Notes under the pieces: generated by a model | Seen by the model: the letters and a program-made list of their open reading frames with translations, nothing else | The model's database searches: none | What the model was told of the DNA's origin: nothing | Made by a program: the position numbers and the translations under genes | From: Xiphophorus maculatus | Lineage: Eukaryota; Chordata; Actinopteri; Cyprinodontiformes; Poeciliidae | NCBI RefSeq assembly: GCF_002775205.1 | Contig: NC_036460.1 | Location: forward strand, 17,636,402-17,700,401 | DNA length: 64,000 nucleotides | Reading direction: 5' to 3' | In this document: one piece after another, positions 11,637-24,800 of the stretch | Numbering within the stretch: the stretch's first letter is position 1 | Layout of the letters: each line of letters opens with the position of its first letter

Positions 11637-14600
11637 ATGGCCACTGGTAAGTGCAGATATATTTTTGGATGTCTTTTCCCCCTGTTTTTCTCTTAAAGTA
11701 GGTCAAATTGCAATGCGGCTTTTTGAGCCGCGAGGCCGTACAGCGGTGCCGTCTATTACATGGAAAATAACCGATGTTTAAAAAGCAAATTCAGCCTTCT
11801 GTGTAGCTTTGTCTTCCTTATATTGGAGATTTGGCTTAACCAAAGACAATTCATTTATCTTAGTGCCTTGGTGTTTGTTGAAATAGTATTAAATAGTACA
11901 TGGCTCTATTGCGAGTATTCAACCTGCAACGAGTCGATTGTTGCTAACGAACTTGAATGCGTCATTGTTTATACCGAAACTGTTGTTTTTCCCATTTAAA
12001 CAAGAAGCTGTTTTATTGTTATGTGGTTCTCTACCTTAATGTAGAGTGGACTTGTACGGATATACTATTTCACAAAGTCCACCAACTGTGTACGTTTTAA
12101 AAAGGATTCATTTTGTTTCCAGTAAGTAGTCTGAGCCGGGGCTTGATTAGGGCGCCATTTTCTTGCGTGCTTGCCTGGGCCCGGCCTACTTCATTGACCC
12201 ATTTTAACTCTGCTCTCATTCTTGGTTAAATACGTGAAGATGCGCTATTAAACACTGTGGGTAAATTTAACAATGTTTTTTTTTTTACTTTCAGATTCAG
12301 GCTACGGTGGCGCACAGAGGTAATTATATACTCACTCAAAACATTGTTTCAGAGGAAGATGCACCAAATGTAAACAATTCAATTTTGTTTTTATAAATAA
12401 TCATAATATTTCCTTTGGATTTTTGTAGCAAAAATCTTTTTCAGACTGTTGGCATGTTTCTTTTTCAGTAGTTGAAATATATTTGAAAATTTCTCATTTT
12501 TATGAGCTGAATTTGAATGTATTTTGTTGGCAGCTATGGGTCATATGGAGGTCAGCAGGGTGGACAGGTAAAATATTTTCCAAAGCAGACCATCAGTCCA
12601 TTTTATATCAACTTTATTGGTTATATTTATTTAAACTCATGCCTCTTAATTACAGGGTTATGGACAAGGAAATGGTGGGGCCAGTGGTTCCTATGGAGGA
12701 CAGAATTATGCAGGCTTTGGTCAACAAGGAGCGCCACAAGGTTCAGGTAATGTAGTTCATTGTTAAAGCTGTTGAGAGAATAGGAATCTCTTTGTATTTC
12801 TAACCCTTAATCTATGTTAAATACCTTAAGAATTAAATTGAAATGTGACTTATCCTATTTGTTTTGACAGAAGGTTATAGTCAATCTCAGCAACAAAGCT
12901 ATGGTAGCTATGGTCAAGACTCATCTGGGTAAGTTGATTGGACTGACTCTATAGATGCAATATTAATTTAAGTCTTGGGTGCCTGTTTTACTATCCTCCT
13001 TTCTTTAAATAAAGGTATGGCGACAAGTCAGCTACTTACGGCCAGCCAGCAGCTGCGTCTTACGGTGGACAGACTCAGGGAAGTGGAGGCTATGGTCAGC
13101 AGAGCTCCTACGGCGGACAGAGTGGTGCTTATACCGGAGCACAGGCGCAAGGAGCTAGTAGTGGCGGTGCCAGCTATAGCCAGCAGAGCACCTATGGTGG
13201 ACAGAGCACTGGTGGATATGATAGCAGCCAGGGCCAAGGAGGTGGAAGTGGAGGCAGTGGCAGTGGCTATGGAAGATGGAGTGAAGGTATGGACATATTT
13301 TAGCTGTAGTCAGAATTTTGTTTTATTAACATCCTTTGGTTACACTATGTCACACTTTTGTTCTGTCAGGTGAAAGTGGTGGTCAGGGCGGAAGGTTTGG
13401 CCGCGATAGTGGAGACCGCTCAGAAGGAGGTGGCGGCTTCAGGGGCAGAGGCCGCGGTGGCTTCGATCGTGGCGGTTACGACCGTAGTGGTGGCTATGAC
13501 CGTGGGGGCTATGACCGTGGCGGTTACGATCGTGGTGGCAGAGGTGGACCTCCTGGTATGGGGTAAGTTGCACAGTGCCACTACCCCCCAGGTATCTCTA
13601 TGTATTTGTAAATGAGTAACAAGTTGTTGTTTAACACATTACCTTTCAACTACAAAACAATCCATGTAGATGGATTTGAACTATCGCATCAGCTTTGTGC
13701 TCCAGACCCCCCATGTTCTGGTAATCTTTATTTAAATTTTCCATGAGTCCATTTATGATCCATTGAATTACCCATTTCTCAACGATCTGCTTTATGCTTC
13801 AGGTAATTCAGCAGAATGCTTGTGTTGAATCTATTCAGGTGAAATGATGGATGCCTGTTCATAGTGGCAACCAGAGCAGTGAAGGTCATATTTAATGAAA
13901 GAGTAGGTTCTGATATGAACCCAGACAGGAGCAAGAAGATGCTGCATTTTAAGTTACAGGAAGTTTTGACCAGTTCACAATACTGATATAAAGTATTGTA
14001 AAGGTTTTTTTCTTCTTTTTTTATGTTTTCTTTCTTTCGTAAGTATCAAAAGTTTATATTTTACGTGGCAAGTTGCAACATGTTATCTTAAGGGACTTAA
14101 TGAGACAAATCAGTCTTATTCATGTCCATTTGTTTCTAATCCAAATCTAGATTGAAGTCAGTTTTGTAGCCTCATTCACCATCTGCCAGTTTGATCCTAA
14201 TAGTATGTTTCCTGTCAGGCCATCATATGCTATGCTTTTTATTTTTATTTGGCGACAAGGGTGGTGAGCAGTACATTATGCAAAGGAACACTAATGGGGT
14301 TTTTTAGCCCACAAGCTGCAAGTTTTCTTCATACAGAACCTGGCAGTAATACTTCTGTCAAGCTTTTGTGAAAATGTCTTTCAGACCAAAAGGTCTGTCT
14401 TGTTTAAGCAGCACCATGCGTGATAAATATCATCTGAGACAACGATGACACGGTTTCTTTGACAAAACAAAAACAAGTCCAATGGAGAGTTGAGCTTCTA
14501 TACTGAGAACTTCTTTCATATTTTTTTCATCATTTACTGAAATGTAAGTTTCACATCAAGATTTAGGAAATCTATTAGCTCAGATTACCTGATCACTGAT

Positions 14601-17600
14601 TTTTTTATTTTATTTATTTATTTGTTGTGTTTTTTTTAGTGTAGCATGAAGCTACTTGATAGACAACAAACAGGGATGTAGCCAATAAGCAAATATTCTC
14701 TTGTACATGAATCTGATATTCTAAACATGTTAATACCTGATGATTTTACAAGATTACTTTGTTGTAATGCTGCCTTAAGGAGACCAGGTAAAAGCTTCTG
14801 GTAGAACAGTCGTATTCTTTACGTAGACCTGGAGATTCATCAGCTACTTCACATTCAGCCAGATTCATTAAAGTATTGTGTATTTGACAATGGTCAGCCT
14901 GTTTACTGTGTTAACATGGATCTACATTTTATACTACAGGTGTTGAGAGTGAATGAACTAAAACTGGGACCTCAGTTAAAGGATCTTTAAAAAAATGAAA
15001 TCGTTTGAAGATTGCTCATTGGTTACTGCACTCCTTCTCTCTAATCTGGCTTTTCATTTGGAAACAAATTCAGCTGGTTCTCCAGCTTTTGGTATCCAAT
15101 CTGGTTTTGTCAATCAAAAGGACCAAATTGTTTGTAAATGGCGACCCATTGACCTGTGATTGTCTACACTCGTCTGCCAGGATGTTCAGTCAGAACTTCC
15201 TGGTCATCTGTGTATTGATCTGTAATGCCAAAGACTAACTCATTCATCGTGTGAGACATTTCCACTGTAGTCGCACACCCTGGCAGGAGTGCAAACTGGT
15301 GTGGATGTAGGGGAGCTTTGAGCTCTCGGTTGGAACAAAGGAAAGGCCATCATATCTTCAATTTTTTCCTCTGCAGAGGTGGTGACCGTGGTGGCTACAA
15401 AAATTTCGGTGGTAAGTGACGAGCATCAGAACTGTGTCGGTGGGGGAGGAGAGAACTTGAGTTAGAAAAAAACAGAAAAGGGGGTTTAAGGAAAAAAAAA
15501 TCTCAATGAATGCCACCATTCTCATGTCCAGATTCCCAAGGAACTCCACCAAATGCTATTTCTCATAAATGACTTCAGATATGGTAAAGAACTTGGTTAA
15601 AGAACTTGGAGTTGTAAAATAATGGTAATACTGCATGAAGACGGGGATGATTGTAAATGAAAAGGTGTTCCAAGGACCAAGAAGAGTAAACCTAAACAGG
15701 AGACATTTTTGGTGGTTTTCATTTCTGGTATAAGCTCAAAGAAAACGAGCAATTCTGTTCTTGTTGCAAGGTAATGGTATTGGTGATGCAACGGTACAAA
15801 AACTCGCATCAGTACAGCTGTAAACATGGATTTTTGTTAAAGTTATCACTAAACTTTGGTAGGGCTGATGTTTGTGTGAAACTCCACAGGTTGGGTTGAA
15901 GAACTTCTGTTCCTAAAGTGTTCTTCTTTTATCCGCTTCTCTGTTGCATAGGCTCTCGAGATTATGGCTCAAGGGATGAATCAGGTGGGTTTTTCTCCTT
16001 TAAATCTTGATTAATTTAATGAGTATTTGCCCAGTCTAGCTTCTCTCTGTGTTTGGGTATCCCTGACACTTTTCATTTTCTCCACAGGTGGGGAGCAGGA
16101 TAACTCTGACAACAACACCATTTTCGTACAGGGACTTGGAGAAGAGGCAACTGTTCAAGAAGTTGGAGACTTCTTCAAGCAAATTGGCATCATCAAGGTA
16201 CAGAGTTGGTGTAGCTGCCTCTTTTATGAAAATTATTTGAAAGATTCTAATTAAGCCAGTAACTGGAACTACATGACACAAAACACTGATTATGGCCATG
16301 CTTTTTATGTCTTTTAGGTAAATAAGAAGACCGGCCAGCCGATGATTAATATCTACTCTGACAAGGCCACTGGCCGACCCAAGGGAGAAGCTACTGTGTC
16401 CTTTGACGACCCTCCATCAGCTAAAGCTGCTATTGATTGGTTTGATGGTAAGGACACTCATTACTTTGGGCGTCATGGCTTGTTTAGCTTCTTCTTACAT
16501 GTTGTGCTTGGACTTGTAGGAAAGGAATTCAATGGCAAACCCATCAAAGTCTCATTTGCCACTCGCAGAGCTGAGTTCACCCAAAGAGGAGGGTTCAGAG
16601 GTGGACGAGGAGGTGGGTGCTGTTCAGCTTGAGTAGCAATAGCATAGCATAGGTGGTTTAAGGTTGACCAGCAGAGTTTATGTCTGGTCAGGATTCAGAG
16701 GTCGTGGCGGTGGAGGAGGTCCCAACTTTGACATAAAGGGAGGCGACTGGCCGTGTCCTAACAGGTTAGTACTTTTATTACAGAAATAACAGGTGTGACT
16801 GGTGAATGTGATGATAAGTAACATTTTCTGCCAACAGCTCTTGTGGAAACATGAACTTTGCAAGGCGGCAGGAGTGTAACAAGTGTGGAGCACCCAAACC
16901 AGAAGATGCTGGATTCGGAGGAGGAGGTTTGTTTTTGTTTTTTTCTTTCTCAAAATATAGACATTTTAACTGTTTTACTTAACATACGTGACTACGTGTG
17001 CAAAATGTTTTACTTTCAAAACCATCCTTTATTTACCATGTGCAGATCGTGGCGGCAGAGGAGGATTTGGAGGTGACCGAGGTGGAGGCTTCAGGGGCCG
17101 CGGGGGTTTCCGTGGCGGAGACCGTGGGGGCTTCGGAGGCGGCGATAGAGGTTTCGGAGGTGGCTACAAAATGGGAGGAAGGTATGTTAAAGATTGATTG
17201 AGTTCAACTGAAGATATCATCTCTTGAAAACAGCCTTATTTCTGAATGTAGTTTTGTTGTGTGGCCACTAGATGGCATAGCCTGATTGAAGAATGGAGGC
17301 AAAAGACATTTAAAAGCCGTTGCTGAATTTGGGCATCCTTTTTAACCTGATATACATCAACTGAGGAAATGCATTCATAAAGTATTTTTTGTATAAACAA
17401 TATACTGTGAATGGATTTCATGAAATTAACTTTCAATGTTTTTTTTACCCTCTATGACCTTGTTAAAGGACGCTCTAATTTATGTTTAGGAGAAGCAAAG
17501 TGATGTAAAACCGTCTGTGGAAGGACGTACAACATCCTTGAGATTCAGAATGCAAGCTTGACATCACGTCTCCCTTTATTTAATTGCTGCTTGTCCAGTG

Positions 17601-17702
17601 ACACGAGTGAATGGCCTTTTAAGAATTCAGCTCATGGCACATCCTCTGTCCTTTTTCCTCAGGGGTGACCGACGAGACGACAGAAGAGACCGGCCATACT
17701 AG
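11637..17702 (+). CDS. taf15: TATA-box binding protein associated factor 15 (FET family)
   Basis: Nuclear RNA/ssDNA-binding protein linked to TFIID, transcription and splicing. Exons: 11637-11646, 12295-12319, 12534-12567, 12656-12746, 12871-12928, 13015-13286, 13370-13562, 15377-15411, 15952-15984, 16088-16197, 16318-16447, 16520-16612, 16692-16764, 16838-16926, 17046-17181, 17663-17702, giving 473 aa. Order: a low-complexity Ser-Tyr-Gly-Gln region (about 1-165); a first RGG block with GGYDRGG repeats (about 175-235); an RRM with RNP2 IFVQGL (262-267) and RNP1-like KGEATVSF (309-316); a RanBP2-type zinc finger (W381, C383, C388, C399, C402); a second RGG block; and a terminal PY-type nuclear import signal ending RPY. 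FUS and EWSR1 share this plan. The KMGGR...RPY tail, the [12 protein letters not shown] segment and the mmp28 neighbour favour taf15. The tetrapod C-terminal YGGDRSGG expansion is absent. Confidence 0.9.
13563..15376 (+). other. taf15: taf15 intron 7, longest intron of the gene
   Basis: An 1.8-kb intron between the first RGG exon and the exon encoding [11 protein letters not shown]. The ORFs inside are short and unlike known proteins, and I see no clear transposon. It is singled out because FUS introns at the equivalent position are known to be retained in autoregulation; that is an analogy only. Confidence 0.5.
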
Positions 17703-18569
17703 GAGTTGAAAGACACCATTCCAGCCCTCGTCTTTGCCATTGGAGGATGGGGAGGGGTTCTAGTGTAGAGAAACACTTGTGGGTGGGGTAATAAATCATC
17801 ATTAGTCTTTTTAGCTTATTCATCCTAAGTATTACTGTTCATCTGTGATTGAGGGATGCATTGAGCTAATGTGAGGAGGTTTGGGGGCTGATTGGCACTG
17901 TTGGCATGTTGTCACATTTTGTTTTTTTATTTCTGTACATTTTTGTTCCCTTTGACTGTAGATGCAGATGGTTTGAGCTAGACTGTCTTTTTTTGTATGA
18001 ATGGAATAAAATGTTTTACCTATGTTCTTTCTGACTTCCTTTAAAAAAATGTTATTAAATCTGGTTCTCAGTCTTCCCTTTTCAAGTGCATCTAAATGAC
18101 TTAGAAACCAAAGTTAAGTGATTTAATTCAAACAGTGAAGGTAGTATAATGATGTTTGTTTTACACCAAATGAATGGAAGAAGCTGTTTAATGTTCACAA
18201 GCACATTCGTGGAAAACTGAAAGGCTTTAAAGCAAAGGCCATTTAAGAGATTTGAATGGTTTTAAGGTGTGGGCCAGCAGCTGAAACCAGCTTTAAGAAC
18301 CACTCCCCACTTTGTTCATGACATGATCTACATCAAGTTTGGGATTTTTATTTTGAAATCAAGGCGACAGTCTGGAGAAAGTGGAGAGGCACAGGATGCC
18401 ACTTGAGATTTCCACCGTCTATGATGATCACTTGAAATCAAGTCAGTGCAGATATCTACCAGAAAGTTTGACAATATGTTCTGCTGATGAGCTTAACCCA
18501 TTTAATCCCCAATTTTTTCCAGACATGAAAATATTAAAATCAGATGCCATTGATAGCCCTTTGAACTAA
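17703..18569 (+). other. taf15 3' UTR and short intergenic gap
   Basis: Holds the taf15 3' UTR with a polyadenylation signal at 18005-18010, then about 550 bases of ordinary AT-rich sequence before the mmp28 5' region. One small ORF (18381-18569) resembles nothing known. Confidence 0.55.
18005..18010 (+). terminator. taf15: taf15 polyadenylation signal
   Basis: Canonical AATAAA about 300 nt after the stop codon, followed by a TG/T-rich segment (atgttttacctatgttcttt). Confidence 0.7.
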
Positions 18570-18850
18570 TCAAGGGGAAATAAAAACAATTTTGGTCTTA
18601 AAGCAGCCGGTGTGTTTGTTTGCCCCGCTGGTATTTCGCCCTGAGCGATCAGAGGGGCGGTGCTCTTCTTCCTCCTCCTCCTCCTCTCACAGCGCTCAGA
18701 GCCGCTGTCAGGGATGCAGATCAGCTGTGTGAGCTCTCTGGGACTGACAGCATATTTAACCATGAGGAGACCAGCGGGCGTTGAGCAGAAATGCGCGCTG
18801 TGCTGACGGTGTGCTCATCCCGCCTTGAGCCGCCGACCTCCGGGCGGGAC
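18570..18850 (+). promoter_or_regulatory. mmp28: Putative mmp28 promoter and 5' UTR with upstream ATGs
   Basis: GC-richer than its surroundings, with a GGGGCGG motif (18653-18660) and a TCC microsatellite-like tract. A TATA-like tatttaa sits at 18753-18759. An ATG at 18762 opens a 14-codon ORF ending TGA at 18806, out of frame with mmp28. A further ATG at 18791 is in frame with mmp28 and 20 codons upstream of the start chosen here. Whether these ATGs are transcribed depends on the unknown start site. Confidence 0.45.
18762..18806 (+). CDS. Possible short upstream ORF of mmp28
   Basis: Fourteen sense codons and a stop. The ATG context is favourable, with A at -3. It overlaps the in-frame upstream ATG at 18791, so translating it would tend to bypass that Met and favour re-initiation at 18851. 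If the TATA-like box at 18753 is real, transcription would start after this ATG and the uORF would not exist in the mRNA. Confidence 0.25.
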   Translation: MRRPAGVEQKCALC

Positions 18851-21800
18851 ATGAGGGTCTGGGTCCTGGCTGTGACAGCGCTGCTGGCCGCCAACACCGC
18901 CCGGGGATCACCGCTGCTCCTGGCTCCAGAGGTACTGAACTGAACTCTCACTCACCCGATGACCCATGTAATGTTGAAATTTGTTTACTGAAAGCAAATT
19001 CATGGTATGGAAAAAAAAAAATCTCTAACTTCTTTAAGGGGAAAACTTGTACATTTGAAATCTGCTTAAGGAGTCGATGGGAATTCACCTCACTAATTTC
19101 ATTTTCGTCCTGGAGGAACACAAGGTTGACCATATTTTTTTGACACTACATGTAAAAATGTAAAAAGAAAAATCTTTCAAACGTTGCACAGTCTCAACAA
19201 GGCAGAAAAATCTAATCTTTATTGAACAAATTTTTGGGACTGGTTGAACAAATTCAATGTTTTTAACAACATTTCATGTGGCACAATTATGGCTTGGTAC
19301 TTTCTCCTTTGTCTCTTCAGACAGTAGGACAATTTTATTCAACTCAACAGGTTTTCTTTAGGATTTAGGTCTGGGAATTGTGGAGAACAGTTGATTTTGT
19401 GTGTGACGAACCTTTGCTGTTTATTTTACAATTTGGTTTTGATTCATTTTTCAGTGGAAAGACTCAGCTAATCCATAATTAGCTTACTGGCAGAATGCAT
19501 CAGATTTTTTATTGAAAATTGTTTGATTCTATCAAGGATTGTACAAGTTTTGGAAGACAAACAAGCAGACATCATCACAGATCCTTCACAGTGCTGCCTA
19601 ACAGAGAGCATGATGTACTTTCCTACATATTTATTTGTTGCTTTAAATCAGAAGAAAAAAATAAGTTTTATATCTACAGTAAATGTTCCATTAAATGTCT
19701 GGTAAAGTATCAACTCAGGGATTTGTGAATGCTACAGCTGTAGTGTTTAGAGCAACATCAGGACAAGCCATGCAGTTAAAATTCAGACTCCCTTAGAAAC
19801 AAATGTACCAAAGAGCATTGTTGCATGCAACAACTTTTGTTCATGTGTACCAAATGGATACACTATATTTGTATATGTATGCATGTATATACAACTTTGC
19901 ATTATTTACCCAAGAGTTATGCACCAGTTTGTGTTGGTTGATCACAGAAAATCTAATAAAAGTCCAGTTTGTAATTATGATGAGACAAATAGTAAGTAAA
20001 TTATACCAATAAAATCATAAGACACACACTGCTTTTCAGTTTAAATGCACAGACAAAATTTCAGATATTACTTTTCATCAAAGTCAATCTTTTGTCCCAG
20101 AATTGATGGTAAGTGTATAGTAGAAATAAAGTGATATAGCAGGTTGATTAATTTGTATCACTCTGCTTATAGACATGAGCAGAGAGAGCTAATCTCACTC
20201 TCATCTCGGAGCAAAACCTCCTGACATTTTTGTGTCTCATGTGGAACAAAGAAGCTTTCACACTCCTGGTTTCCGTAACACTTATGTGTCATATTCCCTG
20301 ATTCTCATTTCCTCCTCCAGCTCCTGTACATCTGTAATCACTGTTGTGGCTGCAGTTGTCTGAACATGAAATCTCCTGCATGCACCTATAGCTATCAAAT
20401 TATGGTCAATCATAAACTCGCATGCAACATCTGTTGTCTTGTTCCCCGTGGCGTCATTTGAAACATGTATCCTTTGTGTCAAACTCTGGAGCTCCTCTTG
20501 AGTTCCCTCTTTGGAGGAAATACTTTCCAAATAATACCTCTGGATTTTAGGGACACCTCAGGGGTTTTTAGGTGTACGGGTGGTCCCTATTATGAAGATA
20601 TCAAATAATATACTGTGGATCAACAACAACAACAAAAAAATGTGCGTGTTTTTTAGGGCTGAAAAACATGTTACGGTATAAAAGTTTGATATCAGTCGAT
20701 ATCGATAATTATTGATTAGTTTTTTTTGTTTTAAACATCTGACCTGATGTCATGGCCTTTCCTGTTTTATCCAGTTTTCACTCCATGTCATTGTTTTTAA
20801 GCAGTTATGACAAATGGTGCTCGTAACTGCTGCCGGCAAGTTACTCAACAGGTTGTTGCTAGGTTACCAGAGCAAGAGTGAGTTAGTTGATGACACCAAC
20901 CAACTTCTGTGTATGGCTAGAGATGTTGGTGTGCTCTCTAGGGCGCCAAGCGACGGGAATGACGCCACTTCAAATCATGTTTTTTTGTGAAATATTTAGG
21001 CAGCTAAAGCCTTTCCTCTGCCAATAGCTCCCAGAATGCTGTGCTGTTCTGGATTGGAGTCCAGTGAAAGTATTGAATATTCTATCACACATATTATGTA
21101 TTGATATTTATCACATGTCTGTCGTGATGTATATTCTTATTGATTTACTTTAAGTAAAAACTAAAAACATCATAAGTAATTACATTGGCAAACAGAATAA
21201 TTGTTTCTGCCGTTGCAGGATTTTCTGGAGAAGTATGGCTATCTCCATCATGAGCACCAGATTCACAATGCAGTTGAAGTGCAATCAGCTGTCAGGTGAG
21301 TGATGTTAAAGTTGGGTCTCTAATGAGTGTATGAGAGTTTGTCATTTCATTGCACCTGCGTTCGAGCCGCTGCTCTTGTTCGGTGCTCCTCATCAGTGTG
21401 AGGGTTTGCCTGGAGTGGGACCGGCCTCAGGACTGCATGACACCACAGGGCCGTAAAACACTCCCCCATGTCTGCACTGGGATCATGTCCTGAACCCTCT
21501 CTGAACCATTCAGGAATATTACGAACCTCTCTGTGCTACCAACCGAGAGCAGAGTAGAAAACTTTGCCCACCATGACAGCTTAGATAGATTTGCTTTGTG
21601 ATTTGCACATTGATGGCCTAATGATTGCATTTCCAACACTGAGAAGTGGTTTCCTCTCTCTGCAGAGAGTACCAGTGGCTCTCCCGTCTCCCTATCACAG
21701 GGCAACTTGACAGCGCCACCTTGAGGCAGATGGCAGAGCCCCGCTGTGGGGTGTCAGATGAGGGCAGCCAACAGGTCTGGGCCCAGAGGGTGAATGTCAT

Positions 21801-24800
21801 CTTTACTGGGAAAAGACAACTGCAGCACCGCAGGAGGCGCTCTGCAGACCAAGGTAATTTGTTAAATCTTCAAACCTTTGAGATGTGATACTGGTGAAGA
21901 ATTAGAGGCATGTTTATGTAGAATATCTAAGAAGATAAAGAGCTGTTCTCTGGAGGTGTGTGTGTGTGTGTGTCCTTTTTTGGTTTTAAACAGACCAACA
22001 GTTAACTGGGAGGTCCCACCTTAATAAAGCACTAAACAGAGTTGAGGGTTGTAAATAAAGCCGCTAGATACCGACTGAAAAGCTTCTGGCGTTTAGCAGC
22101 AATCATGCCACAAATGAATCGTTCTTTGTAAAATATTTTCAACAAAACACAGCAGGGATTCATTTAATGCTAATACTCATCTTAATCTGTCAAACATTTT
22201 TTTAAACTATATGCTCAATTGAGGTCTCAAAACAAGATAAGACCGGGACAAGAAAGGACCTGAAAAATTGTTTCATGCTGTTGAAAGTGCTGCAACATCT
22301 CATGACTCTCATGATAAAAAAAAAGAAAGGTGTTTAGCAGTGAAGATTGTTCATATAGTTTACCAACTTAAAATTAATATTCCTTCAAAATGTTTCATAT
22401 AATTTCAGTGTTTCATCAAACATTACATAAGTCGTTTTCACTGATTTGTTAAGACAACAGATAATGGATCGTAGCTTTAAATCTGATTCTGTCACAGCTA
22501 TCAAAACTTATTCTTAACTTCAAATCTGCAACATGAAACTCTTCAGAAAAAAAGAATGAAACACTGCTTTTATTTACATTTAATCTGCGGTCTCACCTTG
22601 TTTTGGAAACAGAGTTGTTCAGCCATTTTCTCTATCCTGGGAAAGTCTACAGATTTCTTCCCTCAAGGAGTCATTAACCCTGTTTGATCAGTGTTTCTGT
22701 GATTTTTGAGAAATGCAAGGTTTTTCAAACACAGCAGTAGATCCTTAGCTCCAGGGAGAAATACCTCCAGTAATATTTTGCTTAATTTTCCTTAGCAAGT
22801 TGCGCATTGACAACTTACATATTTTTACCTTCAGAGTGGTTCTGGTAAAATTCTGTTTGGGTGTGGGGTCACTCTTCTTATCAGTAATGGTGAAGTTAAT
22901 TGGAGATGGTTGGTTTCTGGAAAAGACAGGACTTTCAGTATTTTCAATACTTTCGGTATTTTATTTGCTTTAAGCAGGGCCAAAGGGGATACTTTAGGAC
23001 AGTTATTCCAAAAGCTTAATGTTAGTCTGATTTATCCATTTAAACAATGTTCATTTTGTTGCATCTACAGATGAAAGGAAAATGAATGATGATGTTAATG
23101 GACAAAATGGGGACCAACATGGTTCAGGTCTATAATAAACTGAAAACAACAAAAACACCAGGCCACTATCAACATTTTCTTCAACACTGACATAAAGGCT
23201 GATGTCAGTGAACCGTTATGTCAGGTTCACTTACATGAAGGTTCACTTCCTCTGAAATCGACACTTTCATGGAAGTTCGTAGCCATCCACACGGATGAAA
23301 AAAAATTTCTTCAGAAGGAAGATTTTATTGGGCAGATGAGATAAAGATGCAGCTGTTTGTCTAAAATACAAAAAATGTGTGTTTGGATGAGTCAAGTTGA
23401 GACTTTCAATCCAAAGTGGTGCAGTATCATGCAGTATCGTGCACTACCATGTATGATACTGCATGGTAGTGGCAGTATTATGCCGCAACCCTAGGAGTAG
23501 GAGTGCTGCATTGCTTGAATAGATGGGAGAATAAAGATGTAAGACTACCTATGACTAGCTTAACTTCACCTTGAATGAACTGCAACTGAAAAACGATTCC
23601 AAACACACGTTAAGCTGGTTTTTGAGGTGGATAATGAAAGACTGACATTTTGCTTCCCGGTCGGCACCAACCTCAACTCAAATGTTGGGCTGTGATTAAA
23701 AGGCTGTCAAGAAACCACCTAATTTAAATAATCTCCACCAATAATGACAAGAGGAGTTGTTAAATGATCCCAGAAGCTTATTGTTGTCCACATTGTGTGT
23801 TTTGGTTAAATTGCACCTTTGAACAGGGCATTTATCCACTAATTACTGGGAGTGAATATGAATACATGAGCCATAACTGCAGACAGTAATCCCTGCCCTG
23901 TTTGGAATACACAAAATCCACAATAAATATAAACTCCTGCACACATTTTTTTTTTAGGAATGACTGAAGGATTTTTGTTTTATAGTGGCTCCGCACTGCA
24001 AAGAGCATTTCAAATGTGTCTTTAAAAGCTCCAGGTTAATTGTACATTATTGTGCATGATGAGTGGATGAACGCTCCTCACTGATATTGGAAGCTGTGCT
24101 CTCTAACTGCCGTCTCTCGCTGTGACAAATGACAGATTATCACAATTTCCTGCTGCTGTGTTTATCGATGTCTAAAGAGTGTGGCCGAGTTCTGCCAAAC
24201 TTTTTTTTTTTTTTACTAATTGAGCTCTGGCTCTCCCCCTCTCTCAGTTTGGGGTGATTTAGAGAAAATCTCCATGCGGTAGTAAAGGGTGTAATTTATT
24301 TCCAGCTGATGGAAACGCGATAGCCGAACACAAACTCAAGAAATAACTGTTGCAGTTTTCTTCACAGGCATTCCCGCCCCCCACACTATCTGGCTCAATC
24401 TACAGCTGGAGAAGGTCTGTCTGTGAATTCAAATTTTCAGCATCCCAGAAGCAAAACGTCGCCCTAACTCAACCTACTCCCTCTCTGGCTGCTCACGCCT
24501 CCAACCCGATGAGGTGCAAAACCTCTGCATACCTCCATGTCTCTGACAGCGTTAGTTAATGTTTGGGGAATGCAGTCGCTGCAGTGGCAGCCGATGTTTG
24601 CTGCTGCTTCTTCATGTCAGTACCTGAAGTGTTCCCTCTGGTAAATACGTACATAACTCAGAGACAGGATTGTGTTGTTTGCTGAACTGGTTGCCCGTTA
24701 GAGGCCCCAAATCAGACAGGCGGAATGGTCTCATATCTCACTGTTTTGGACGCTATCGAAGTGTTTCTATTTTAGCCTGAGACATAATGCGTAGCAGATT

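Noticed and set aside
13028-13615. Ala/Val- and Ser-rich ORFs overlapping taf15 exons 6 and 7
   Set aside because: These are off-frame or antisense translations of Gly-Tyr-Gln and RGG repeats.
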